In this document: positions 18,588 through 27,305 of the stretch, in pieces | How the letters are laid out: each line of letters opens with the position of its first letter | How positions within the stretch are numbered: position 1 is the stretch's first letter | Position numbers and translations under genes: made by a program | Assembly: GCA_035445085.1 (NCBI GenBank) | Contig: DAOMQA010000010.1 | Span: 1 to 64,000, forward strand | Source: JBDHXE01 sp035445085 | GTDB taxonomy: Bacteria > Bacteroidota > Ignavibacteria > Kapaibacteriales > UBA2268 | Direction: 5' to 3' | Length of the DNA: 64,000 nucleotides | Notes under the pieces: model-generated | What the model was told of the DNA's origin: nothing | The model's input: only the letters and a program-made list of their open reading frames with translations | The model's database searches: none

Positions 18588-19073
18588 ATGAAAATTAAAT
18601 ATAATAATGAGCTTATAAGCCTAAGGCATACTTATAAAGATGGTAAATATATTATCTGCTTGAACGGTAAAGATTATACGTTTAACAAAAATAATTTTAA
18701 TGAAATTATCAATATAAATACTAAGCAAATAGTATATAAAGTTGAAGATAATAAGTTTATCTACGTGTATATTAACGGTGAATATTATAAATTTGAGAAA
18801 GTTGATTCTGACTATAGCAATGATAATATAGCTAATAATAATAGTAATTACGAAAGTATCTTTTCGCCGACCCCAGGCAATATAATTAAAGTATTAGTTG
18901 TAGAAGGGCAAACAGTTAAAGAAGGCTCTCCATTAATCATTATTGAATCTATGAAAATGGAAAATACAATATACTCATCAATTTCAGGTGTTGTAAGTAA
19001 TATTAAAGCTAAAGCTGGTGAACAAGTATCCAACGAGCTTCAATTATTAGAAATTAAGAACATTGAGGTATAA
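18588..19073 (+). CDS. Biotin carboxyl carrier protein of acyl-CoA carboxylase
   Basis: A 161-residue protein. The C-terminal 75 residues are a biotinyl domain with the attachment motif ESMKMEN (biotinyl Lys123) preceded by SPTPGNIIKVLV. The N-terminal half is Asn/Lys/Tyr-rich beta-type sequence and may correspond to the subunit-bridging (BT-like) domain of MCC alpha chains; this is inference. It is the last gene of the carboxylase operon and is followed by a long inverted repeat. Confidence 0.93.
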   Translation: MKIKYNNELISLRHTYKDGKYIICLNGKDYTFNKNNFNEIININTKQIVYKVEDNKFIYVYINGEYYKFEKVDSDYSNDNIANNNSNYESIFSPTPGNIIKVLVVEGQTVKEGSPLIIIESMKMENTIYSSISGVVSNIKAKAGEQVSNELQLLEIKNIEV

Positions 19074-19088
19074 AATATTTCGTATTAA

Positions 19089-19124
19089 TTCTTAGGGTAA
19101 TTATAATCAGAATTACCCTAAGAA
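19089..19124. terminator. 14-bp perfect inverted repeat between convergent genes, probable terminator
   Basis: TTCTTAGGGTAATT (19089-19102) pairs without mismatch with 19111-19124 around an 8-base loop. It lies between the convergent carboxylase operon and the NtrC-type regulator. No clear T run follows on the plus strand, so termination strength is uncertain. Confidence 0.55.
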
Positions 19125-19159
19125 CTATTCGTTTGGTAGGTAATCAATTCTATAATTTG

Positions 19160-20545
19160 CTATCTCTTTACTCTATATTGTTGGGTATCAATATCGTATT
19201 TTTTAATTTTATTATGTAAAGTTTCTCTACTAACCCCCAACAATGCAGCCGATTTACTTACATTTCCGTTACAGGTTTTTAGAGTTTCTTCTATTTTAAA
19301 TTTATTATGTTTTTCTGCATCTTCTTTTAAAGTTAGCCCTTCACTATATGAACCCTGAATAGAAATTGAAAATTCCTTACGCGGTCCTAAGTTTTTAATA
19401 ATATCATTTGTTTCAATTTGTTCTTTTTGAGTAGTTTGGCAAACTCTTTTAATAGTGCTACTTAATTCTCTAACATTACCAGGCCAAGACTGCTCTGTCA
19501 AAAATTCAATAGAACTTGGTGAGAATAGCTTATTGTCAGAATAGTCGATATTATGTTTTTGCAGATAATATTCTACTATTTCTGGAATATCTTCTTTTCT
19601 TTTTTCTAATGATGGTAGTTCAATTTCGCACTCTCTTAATCTATGGTATAATTGTTCCCTAAATCTTCCATCTTTAATACTATTAATAAGGTTTTTGTCT
19701 GTTGCAGATACAAACCTTATATCTATATCTTCTTGCTGTGTCGAGCCAACTTTCCTAATATATTTCTCTTCTAATGGTAAGAATAAATTAGATTGTAATT
19801 CTACAGGTAGTTCACCGATCTCATCTAAAAACAATGTGCCTTTATTGGCCTCATGAAAAAGACCTTTCTTAGTTTCTGTCGCACCAGTAAAAGAGCCTTT
19901 AATATGCCCGAAAAGTTCCGATTGAAATAATTCTTTTGTAATATTAGGTATATCTACCGTTATAAATGATGACTTTGCTCTTCTGCTAATCGCATGAATC
20001 GCTTTAGCAACTAATTTCTTACCAGTGCCTGTTTCTCCAGTAATTAAGATATTAAGGTCAGTTCTTCCATAACGCACAACAGCGTCCCCCATATCTAAAA
20101 TAGCTTTACTTTTACCAATAATTCCATTTGAATTTAAGAATTTGATTAGTGTTTCATTTTGTTCATTATGATTATTGCCAAATAAAGATTCTAATAAGCC
20201 TTGAACTCTATCTTTTGTAATTAAGCTCTTTTCTATAAAATTTGCCGCCCCCAATTTAGTAGCTCTCACAGCGCTTTCAATTGTACCTTTACCAGAAATC
20301 ATTACAGTAGGTATTGTTGGATTAAACTTTCTAAATTTCTCTAATAAATCTAAGCCGTCCAATTCCTCATTTGCACCAAATTCAATATCTAAAAAGACTG
20401 CCATTAGTTGGTTGTTATTTTTAAAATAATAATCAATAGCAGATGATGGCGTATTAGTTATAGCGGTCTTATAGCCAAATGATTCAACTAAATCAGACAT
20501 TGTCCCTGAGAATTCTATATTATCATCAGCAATTAATATTTTCAT
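19160..20545 (-). CDS. NtrC-family sigma-54-dependent response regulator
   Basis: A 461-residue transcription activator. The receiver domain (1-120) has phosphoacceptor Asp53 (AVFLDIEF) and acidic pocket ADD. The AAA+ domain has Walker A GETGTGKK at 170-177, the sigma-54 contact loop as GSFTGA (217-222) and Walker B GTLFLDEIGE (236-245). A Fis-type helix-turn-helix lies at the C-terminus (SKSAALLGVSRETLHNKIKK). It activates sigma-54 promoters when phosphorylated. No partner kinase is adjacent. Its start overlaps the upstream lipoprotein stop by four bases, and that gene overlaps gltX, so it is probably transcribed with a housekeeping synthetase. Confidence 0.95.
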   Translation of the reverse strand: MKILIADDNIEFSGTMSDLVESFGYKTAITNTPSSAIDYYFKNNNQLMAVFLDIEFGANEELDGLDLLEKFRKFNPTIPTVMISGKGTIESAVRATKLGAANFIEKSLITKDRVQGLLESLFGNNHNEQNETLIKFLNSNGIIGKSKAILDMGDAVVRYGRTDLNILITGETGTGKKLVAKAIHAISRRAKSSFITVDIPNITKELFQSELFGHIKGSFTGATETKKGLFHEANKGTLFLDEIGELPVELQSNLFLPLEEKYIRKVGSTQQEDIDIRFVSATDKNLINSIKDGRFREQLYHRLRECEIELPSLEKRKEDIPEIVEYYLQKHNIDYSDNKLFSPSSIEFLTEQSWPGNVRELSSTIKRVCQTTQKEQIETNDIIKNLGPRKEFSISIQGSYSEGLTLKEDAEKHNKFKIEETLKTCNGNVSKSAALLGVSRETLHNKIKKYDIDTQQYRVKR

Positions 20546-20985
20546 TTTAGAGATTCCTTTCTATAAATTATATCCATATAATCTTGATAAAGCGATTTAA
20601 ACTCTTTATTTCCTTGGTTGGTATGCTCAGGATTCCACAATGTACGTAATTCTGTTCCTTCAACCTTATTGCGATAGATAAAGTAGTGATTAGAATCTGC
20701 TGGAACATTTAACGCTTGAGTTTTAAAGAATAACTGAGTAGTTTTTTCAAACAAATTACAAGCTATACTGTTTTCCAACTTGATTGTGTCTTGTGTGCCA
20801 TTGTGTATCAGTAGATTATTTTGTAATTTAAAATAATCGCGGTGATGTTGTGAAGTAAAGTAACCTAATTCAATTTCAATATTTTTATACTCATCTAAAT
20901 TACAATGATTACTATCAGTAACTTTACAAGAACTTACTACTATAATTAATATAATATTGAGAAACAATAATAATAACTTATTCAT
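20542..20985 (-). CDS. Small lipoprotein of unknown function
   Basis: 147 residues. A lipoprotein signal ends in VVSSC (Cys20), so it is probably attached to a membrane. The remainder is hydrophilic with no family I recognise. It is squeezed between gltX (8-base overlap at its start, counting gltX to its stop) and the NtrC-type regulator (4-base overlap), which implies translational coupling. Whether it signals to the regulator or merely shares the transcript cannot be told. Confidence 0.75.
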   Translation of the reverse strand: MNKLLLLFLNIILIIVVSSCKVTDSNHCNLDEYKNIEIELGYFTSQHHRDYFKLQNNLLIHNGTQDTIKLENSIACNLFEKTTQLFFKTQALNVPADSNHYFIYRNKVEGTELRTLWNPEHTNQGNKEFKSLYQDYMDIIYRKESLK

Positions 20986-22441
20986 TTTTTAATTTATTAA
21001 GAACATTATTTAAGAAAAATCTAAATCTATTTATACATTTTTCCTTGCCTAATACTTCCATAGTCTCAAACATACTAGCGCCACTCGATTGCCCAGTTAG
21101 CATTAATCTAATCGGGTGCATTATTTCACCAATTTTGGTATTAATGCTTTCTGCATAACTTTTAGAAATATCATGTAAGTTTGAATGTGTAAAATTATCG
21201 GTATCTGCATATAATTGTATCAAAGGTGTGATAATACCTTCGCTTTTGTCATTCCAACGTTTTTTAAAATATTCTTTATCATAGTTAATCTGTTCAGTAA
21301 ACATAAAAGGAGCAATTGTATAAATATCACTAACAAATGTTATTCTTTCTTTGAACAAATTAACAAGTTTTATAGCATAATCATTAGTTATAGATATATT
21401 ATACTCGTTAGGTGCATTTAATAATATAGAAGCCAATAATTCTGGGCTACTTTGCTTTATATATTGTTGGTTTACCCAATCTAATTTTTGAATATCAAAG
21501 ACCGCACCAGCCTTGTTTACTTTTTCTAAGTTAAAAAATTCAATAAACTCCTCAATCGAATAAATTTCCCTATCTCCAGTAGGGTTCCAACCTAAGAGTG
21601 CAATAAAATTTACAAAAGCATCTTTTAGGTATCCCTTTTGAATAAAATCTTCAACAGCTACACTACCTTGCCTCTTACTCAATTTACTCTTATCTTTGTT
21701 GAGCAATAAAGGTAAATGAGCATAGAGCGGGGGAGTCCAAGCAAATGATTGGTATAACAAAATATGCTTTGGAGTAGATGGCAACCACTCTTCACCACGT
21801 ATAACGTGGCTGATTTCCATTAAATGGTCATCGACAACATTAGCCAAATGGTAAGTAGGGTAGCCATCTGACTTAATTAATATTTGGTCATCAATATCAT
21901 TTGTACTAACTTTTATCTCGCCTCTAATTATATCATTAAAACTAATTTCTTCATCTTGCGGAACAAAAAGCCTGATCACAAATTCACTGCCATTAGCAAT
22001 TAATTCTTTAGACTTCTCTATTCCCAAAGTAAATTGGTTTTTCATCTCTAATCTTTTGTACTTAGGGTCATAAGTATCTTGATGCTTTTGCCTCATTGCT
22101 TCCAATTCTTCTGAAGAGTCAAATGCATAGTACGCTTTACCATTTTCTAAAAGTAAATTAGCATATTTATTATATAATTCTAATCTTTCTGATTGCTTAT
22201 AGGGTCCATAATTGCCATCAATATCTGGTCCTTCGTCATAATTTATTCCTGCCCATTTAAGAGAACTAATTAGATTTTCAATTGCATTTTCTACATAACG
22301 ACTCCTATCAGTATCTTCTATACGTAGTATCATTTTGCCATTATGATGTTTTGCAAATAAATAATTATATAAAGCTGTTCTCAAACCGCCGACGTGTAAA
22401 TATCCCGTAGGTGAAGGTGCAAACCTAACTCTAACATCCAT
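20978..22441 (-). CDS. gltX: Glutamyl-tRNA synthetase
   Basis: Class I aminoacyl-tRNA synthetase of about 487 residues that charges tRNA-Glu. The HIGH-type signature is in RFAPSPTGYLHVGGLRTAL, and the KMSKS-type loop is KLSKRQG near residue 245. Catalytic and anticodon-binding regions are full length. The ATG at 22441 (MDVRVRF) is preferred over the in-frame TTG two codons upstream. It is first in an overlapping operon with a lipoprotein and an NtrC-type regulator. Whether it also charges tRNA-Gln depends on whether the genome has glnS or gatCAB, which this window does not show. Confidence 0.97.
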   Translation of the reverse strand: MDVRVRFAPSPTGYLHVGGLRTALYNYLFAKHHNGKMILRIEDTDRSRYVENAIENLISSLKWAGINYDEGPDIDGNYGPYKQSERLELYNKYANLLLENGKAYYAFDSSEELEAMRQKHQDTYDPKYKRLEMKNQFTLGIEKSKELIANGSEFVIRLFVPQDEEISFNDIIRGEIKVSTNDIDDQILIKSDGYPTYHLANVVDDHLMEISHVIRGEEWLPSTPKHILLYQSFAWTPPLYAHLPLLLNKDKSKLSKRQGSVAVEDFIQKGYLKDAFVNFIALLGWNPTGDREIYSIEEFIEFFNLEKVNKAGAVFDIQKLDWVNQQYIKQSSPELLASILLNAPNEYNISITNDYAIKLVNLFKERITFVSDIYTIAPFMFTEQINYDKEYFKKRWNDKSEGIITPLIQLYADTDNFTHSNLHDISKSYAESINTKIGEIMHPIRLMLTGQSSGASMFETMEVLGKEKCINRFRFFLNNVLNKLKNE

Positions 22442-22551
22442 AAACAAATTAATTTTTTTACATTTAATAATTATGCAAAATACAAAAAAAAGTTCATATA
22501 ATTACCTTATTTGCTACTGATTTTGTAATTCTTGCCTTAAACATTCTTAAA

Positions 22552-23415
22552 CTACCCGCGTTGAGTAACATATACTCCTAATAAAATCATTGCTGCTCCA
22601 ACTACAAATAATAATGTAATAGGAGTTCCAAAAATAAAAAATGATAAAGTTGCAGTAAGCGCTGGTTGTAAATTATTAAAGACTGATAATTTTGAAGCAT
22701 CAATCTTAGTAAGAGCATAGTACCAAATAGCATATCCGATAGCTGAAGTAAATGTACCTAAATAAAGCAACTGTAAATAATCTAAAGTATCAAGATGGAT
22801 AATTAGTGAATAATCAATATTAGAGAATGGCAAAAATGGAAGATAAGTTATTAACCCTATAATCATTGTGAGACCTGTTATATAAATAGGGTTATATTTT
22901 TGTATTAATTGTTTGCCAATTATAGTATAAAAAGCCCACGATAGCGAAGCAACCAATGCTAATGTGTCGCCTATTAAGCCATCCGTATTAAATTTGAGTC
23001 CCTTTTCACTCAATAGAACAATTGTTCCTAATACTGCTATAATTATCCCTAAAATTCTTTTTGTCGATAGCTTTTCACCCAAGTAGAAGAAAGCTATGAT
23101 AAAGACAAATATTGGAGTTAATGCGTAAGCTAATGATACATTTGGAGCTGTTGTTTTACTAATAGCTATAAAGAAGAGAAATTGATTGATAGGTATATTT
23201 ATTATGCCCAAAATAATTAATTTATAATAATCTTTCTTATCTATCTTAATTTTGTATTTTTTTGAATATACTATCCATATTGTATATACAAAGGCAGCAA
23301 TAGATGCTCTTAATAAAAGAACTAAGTTAGGTGAAACATCTTTTGTAATATCTTTAGCTATAATATGGGATAAAGAGGCGATAAGTTGCTGCAAAACTAA
23401 TAATATTTCAAACAT
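22552..23415 (-). CDS. EamA/DMT-family transporter
   Basis: A 287-residue inner-membrane protein with about ten hydrophobic helices in two EamA repeats (about 1-140 and 150-287). The second-helix pattern SWAFYTIIGKQL and the repeated AxxPIFVFIIAFFYLGEK stretch are typical of drug/metabolite exporters. The substrate is unknown. The start overlaps the stop of the glycosyltransferase gene by eight bases, so the two are cotranscribed. Confidence 0.92.
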   Translation of the reverse strand: MFEILLVLQQLIASLSHIIAKDITKDVSPNLVLLLRASIAAFVYTIWIVYSKKYKIKIDKKDYYKLIILGIINIPINQFLFFIAISKTTAPNVSLAYALTPIFVFIIAFFYLGEKLSTKRILGIIIAVLGTIVLLSEKGLKFNTDGLIGDTLALVASLSWAFYTIIGKQLIQKYNPIYITGLTMIIGLITYLPFLPFSNIDYSLIIHLDTLDYLQLLYLGTFTSAIGYAIWYYALTKIDASKLSVFNNLQPALTATLSFFIFGTPITLLFVVGAAMILLGVYVTQRG

Positions 23416-24514
23416 AAAGCACTAAATCTTTTATTATATTATATTGTGAATCGTAATTAAATTTGTTGGAACTACTAATAGCATATTGCTTATACATTTG
23501 ATAGTTATTTATTAGCTTATTGATTTTTTCTTGTATCTCACTAATATTATAAACGTCATTTACTAGGATACCCGCTTTAGTAGCATCTGTAACTTCTTTG
23601 ATGGCAGGTAAATTTGTTGCAATATAGGGGATACCACAATTGACATATTCAAAAATTTTATTAGGTAAAGCATATTTATAAGAATCACTTACTGGTTCGA
23701 ACAACGAAACACCAAAGTCTGCAGATTGTGTAATTTTGGGTAATTCATTATAGTCAATAGGTGGCAAAATTAAACATTTATCCTGTAGGCTATTTTTCTT
23801 TATAAAATCTAACAAAGCTGTTTCTAAACTATTTTCGCCTATCATGACAAAAAATAGATTGTCTATTTCTTTCAATGCCTTCAAGAATGAATAAATACCT
23901 CTATTCTTTAAAATAGCTCCCTGATAAATAGCAATTTTATTTTTTGCAGGGATGTTATATGTATCTCGAAGATAGTTACTATCGATATTGTGTAATTTTG
24001 GAGGCAGATTTTTGATAATATAGAATGGTTTTTGCAACCCTTTGGTATTTAATAAATATTCTCTATCATATTCTCCAGAGACAACAATTCTATCAACTTT
24101 ACGAAGTGCAATTTTTTCGATTAGCGTTACGATTGCTTGCGAAATTCTTCTTGTATTTAGTGAAGCTAATGCTGAATATATCTCACGTGAATCATAAATG
24201 ACTAATTTCTTTTTAGGAAGAGCCAATACGTTTGTAATAGAATATAAGTCAGAGCCAATATAAATATCAAAGTTAATATTTTTAAGAATTTGCTTAACTT
24301 TTCGCCAAAATTCAAACCATTTTATGAGTAGTCTTTGAGATTGATGAACCTCAATGTGAATATGCTCAAATAAGTATTTTGGTGAGGATTCGGATTTTAG
24401 TGATATTACTAAAATTGAATAGCCCATTGTTGCTAAAGCATTTGATAAATTATATGCACGTGCGTCATAATTTAATTGACCCAATACTACTAAGACGATA
24501 TCATACTTTTTCAA
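23408..24514 (-). CDS. GT4-type glycosyltransferase
   Basis: A 368-residue GT-B glycosyltransferase. The C-terminal half has KIAIYQGAILKNRG, the sugar-nucleotide region SADFGVSLFEPVS and the Glu-containing PNKIFEYVNCGIPYIA, as in Glycos_transf_1 (GT4) enzymes. It probably acts in envelope polysaccharide or glycoprotein synthesis in the cytosol. The start is TTG, six bases after the stop of the upstream T9SS gene; no ATG fits this frame nearby. It is followed by an overlapping EamA transporter. Confidence 0.9.
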   Translation of the reverse strand: MKKYDIVLVVLGQLNYDARAYNLSNALATMGYSILVISLKSESSPKYLFEHIHIEVHQSQRLLIKWFEFWRKVKQILKNINFDIYIGSDLYSITNVLALPKKKLVIYDSREIYSALASLNTRRISQAIVTLIEKIALRKVDRIVVSGEYDREYLLNTKGLQKPFYIIKNLPPKLHNIDSNYLRDTYNIPAKNKIAIYQGAILKNRGIYSFLKALKEIDNLFFVMIGENSLETALLDFIKKNSLQDKCLILPPIDYNELPKITQSADFGVSLFEPVSDSYKYALPNKIFEYVNCGIPYIATNLPAIKEVTDATKAGILVNDVYNISEIQEKINKLINNYQMYKQYAISSSNKFNYDSQYNIIKDLVLYV

Positions 24515-24520
24515 ATGAGC

Positions 24521-26899
24521 CTATTTTTCAATTATAACTGGAAAACTAATAGTTTGATTTTGAATCTTACACAAAAATACGTAATATCCGTTAGCCAAAT
24601 CTATAGTGTTAAACTTAATAACACCAGTTTCTACCTCAATATCGTTGTTACTAATAGTAGATTTGGAAATAATCTCGTAGTTTGAGAACTTCTTTCCCAT
24701 TAAATTAGTAAGTAGAGTTGTGAAATCGGTAGATTGACCTTGCGGTTTATTTATCTCATAACTAATTTGAACATAATCACTTGCTGGATTAGGGATAGGT
24801 TGATAAAAAATTGCAGAATAACTTTGTGAAATTCCCTTTGGGTTAAATAAAAGAGGCACTTCGCATTTAGAATTAGCATCGGATTGATTTAAAACACCAT
24901 AACTTAATAGGGGAAGGAGATGAGTGCCACAAATATCACCTATTTTTATAGTATCACGTAATTCACCTAATTCCAAAGGTGAAAAGCATACATTTAAGTT
25001 GATAGAATCTTTAGCAGGAATAGTTAAAGGAAATTGGCTTAATGGCACTGAAAATGATAAATTTTTCAACATATATATATCATCTAAAATGTAGTCTTTC
25101 GCGGAATGATTTATTAACGTAATTGGCAAGCACCTTTGATATTTATAATTTGTACTATCGAAGTAATGCAAAGAATCTCTATTTAATTTAAAGGAAAGAG
25201 CATTGGTAGCATTTTTAATAAAAATAGACTTAATATTAGAAACTCCACTACACCCACTTGTGTCCTTGACTCTTAAGTAGTACTCTCCGCTTTCACTCGG
25301 ACTGAATAACTTTTCAGTTGCAACTACTTTACCAGTATTTTTGTCTATCCACTCATAAGTTTTATAATCGGAGTCTGCAAATAATACTGGAGTTGTACCT
25401 GAATTAATACAAAATGTATCTAAGTAGGTATTAAATATTTTCGGCTTAGGTTGCTTATTAACTATAATATTTACTTCTCTACTATCAGCGCAACCGTTAG
25501 TATCTATTACATTTATTGTATATACCCCGCTTTTGAAGACTCTTAGCGTATTCCCGTCGGTACCATCGTCCCATTTATATGCCTTGTGAGTATTGCCAGC
25601 AATAATTGTTATAGTGTCCCCTTCGCATAATGGCAATTTTCCTTTAAATGTTATAAATATTTCTTGCTTAGGGAAATACTTTATTTCAATTGCATCAGTT
25701 TGAGCAACGTAACACAAAGAATCTAAATAAACGTTTGCTTGATAGATACCGGGTTCTTTTACGATGATATTAGGAGTTGTTTCTCCTGTATTCCAAAGAA
25801 TTCTATCAAATTTGCCTCCTATGCTTAAAGAGGCAGAATCACCTTTGCAGATAAATATCTTATCAGAGTTTATTGTAGGGCTAGGGTATTTGGGAACAAA
25901 AAATTCATACATACCTTCGCCAACAGCCCAGCCAGTAGTATCATTGAGAAAATACACATCATCTAGATCCACACCATTTGGAATACCACAATTACTTAAG
26001 TTCCAAGTTGTGCCACCATCGTTTGTATAATATATCGAGCGATTAAATCCAGTAGCCCAACCTGTCTTTTCGTCTAATAGAAAAGTACCAAACATTGCCG
26101 CCCCTGTATTGAATCTACTCCAAGTATTACCTAAGTCTTTAGAAATTGCAATACCACCTTTGTCAGTTATTGTTTGTCCATCACATTCTGGAGAAATAGG
26201 TGCTAATATCATATTATTTACAATCGCAATGTCTTCGTGCCAATCTCGCGTACCTGTTTCTGATTTGAAGACCCAATTACTTCCTCCGTCAGTAGTTTCC
26301 CAAAATGTACCGCTACCCATAGCATAACCTTTCCCATTAGCAGAGGAAATAAAGGCGTCGCTTAGCTTCGAATCACTAACATTTGCTGTTGATATGCTCC
26401 AAGTCTTTCCTCCATCACTTGTCCTATAGAAGATTTGAAAACCGCACAATCCTCCCATCAAGACGCCGTTATCAGCATCTACAAAATAATTACCCCAAAA
26501 GCTGTTTTGGGTATCTGGGGTTATATTAGTCCAAGTAATTCCTCCATCGGTAGTCTTGTATATATAAGAGTTTGATACCATAGTATTACTTAGGTTAGGA
26601 CCTGAGACAAAGCCTACCTTTTCGTTTATAAAGTTAATTGATTCTAATTGAATGTTCTCTCCAGGTCGTAATTCTACTCCACGCCAAGTTTTACCTCTAT
26701 CGGTAGTGCGTATAATTGTACCTTCAAAACCGCATGCCCAACCAAAATCAGGATTACTTTTTAGGAATGTAATATCCAAATATGTCCTATTAGCATACAA
26801 AGCTGGTGATATATTATTTACTTTCCTCCATGCCGAATACGCTTGCTCATTCAAAAGCAAGATAAATATAAATATTAGGATATAATTAAGGCTTTTCAT
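24521..26899 (-). CDS. T9SS-exported YCF48-like beta-propeller protein
   Basis: A 792-residue protein with a signal peptide (1-22). Residues about 25-335 carry repeats of the YCF48/BNR type (TTDRGKTWRG, TTDGGITWTN, TSDGGKTWSI, TTDGGSNWVF, TNDGGTTWNL) that should form a beta-propeller. Then come PKD/Ig-like modules with repeated phrases (CKGDSASLS, LCEGDTITI, VNVIDTNGCADS-type), a further beta-sandwich, and a T9SS sorting domain from about 705 (PIPNPASDYVQISYE). It is expected to be a secreted surface protein; the function is unknown. An 18-bp palindrome lies just before the start (26925-26942). Confidence 0.92.
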   Translation of the reverse strand: MKSLNYILIFIFILLLNEQAYSAWRKVNNISPALYANRTYLDITFLKSNPDFGWACGFEGTIIRTTDRGKTWRGVELRPGENIQLESINFINEKVGFVSGPNLSNTMVSNSYIYKTTDGGITWTNITPDTQNSFWGNYFVDADNGVLMGGLCGFQIFYRTSDGGKTWSISTANVSDSKLSDAFISSANGKGYAMGSGTFWETTDGGSNWVFKSETGTRDWHEDIAIVNNMILAPISPECDGQTITDKGGIAISKDLGNTWSRFNTGAAMFGTFLLDEKTGWATGFNRSIYYTNDGGTTWNLSNCGIPNGVDLDDVYFLNDTTGWAVGEGMYEFFVPKYPSPTINSDKIFICKGDSASLSIGGKFDRILWNTGETTPNIIVKEPGIYQANVYLDSLCYVAQTDAIEIKYFPKQEIFITFKGKLPLCEGDTITIIAGNTHKAYKWDDGTDGNTLRVFKSGVYTINVIDTNGCADSREVNIIVNKQPKPKIFNTYLDTFCINSGTTPVLFADSDYKTYEWIDKNTGKVVATEKLFSPSESGEYYLRVKDTSGCSGVSNIKSIFIKNATNALSFKLNRDSLHYFDSTNYKYQRCLPITLINHSAKDYILDDIYMLKNLSFSVPLSQFPLTIPAKDSINLNVCFSPLELGELRDTIKIGDICGTHLLPLLSYGVLNQSDANSKCEVPLLFNPKGISQSYSAIFYQPIPNPASDYVQISYEINKPQGQSTDFTTLLTNLMGKKFSNYEIISKSTISNNDIEVETGVIKFNTIDLANGYYVFLCKIQNQTISFPVIIEK

Positions 26900-27305
26900 T
26901 AAAAACTCTTACTTAAAATAATAAATATAGAACGTTCTATATACGATATTAGTTACAAATAAATTTAATGAAAAATTTTGAACTTTAAGCTAAGTAAAAT
27001 AAATTTAATTAACTTAATCGACAATATAAATATCACATAACCTTATATATAAAGATGGTATAAATTATGTAAATATTATAAAAATAGATATGATAGCAAA
27101 GCTATTGAAGTTGAATAACAAATAAACTCTAAATGCTTCTTGTAAATTATTAAAAATCAGAATGTTCGAATTTTCCAAGAAAAATATTTATGAATTTGAT
27201 AATTTAATTTTTGGTAATTGTTCAAAAATACTACATTTTGCATACCTGAACTTTAGAAAAATGAAAATAAATACTTAGTGTTTTATTACAAATTGAAAAG
27301 ACAAA
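26900..27305. other. Divergent intergenic region upstream of dnaA
   Basis: This 406-base AT-rich gap separates minus-strand genes from dnaA. It holds an 18-bp palindrome (26925-26942), a 13-bp direct repeat AAATAAATTTAAT (26957-26969 and 26997-27009) and a small hairpin ATAGC-AAA-GCTAT (near 27093-27105). A near-match to the -7 element (TACATTTTG, one base too long) lies about 60 bases before dnaA with TTTG 18 bases further upstream. No TTATCCACA-like DnaA box was found on either strand, so an origin cannot be called. Confidence 0.5.
26925..26942. promoter_or_regulatory. 18-bp perfect palindrome, possible operator
   Basis: ATATAGAACGTTCTATAT is perfectly self-complementary and lies 26-43 bases upstream of the YCF48-like T9SS gene on its promoter side. 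It looks like a dimeric repressor site. The core resembles half-sites of LexA-like operators but without the usual spacer, so no regulator is assigned. Confidence 0.4.

Noticed and set aside
26900..27305. oriC call upstream of dnaA
   Set aside because: No DnaA boxes close to TTATCCACA were found on either strand; only AT-richness and polarity support it.
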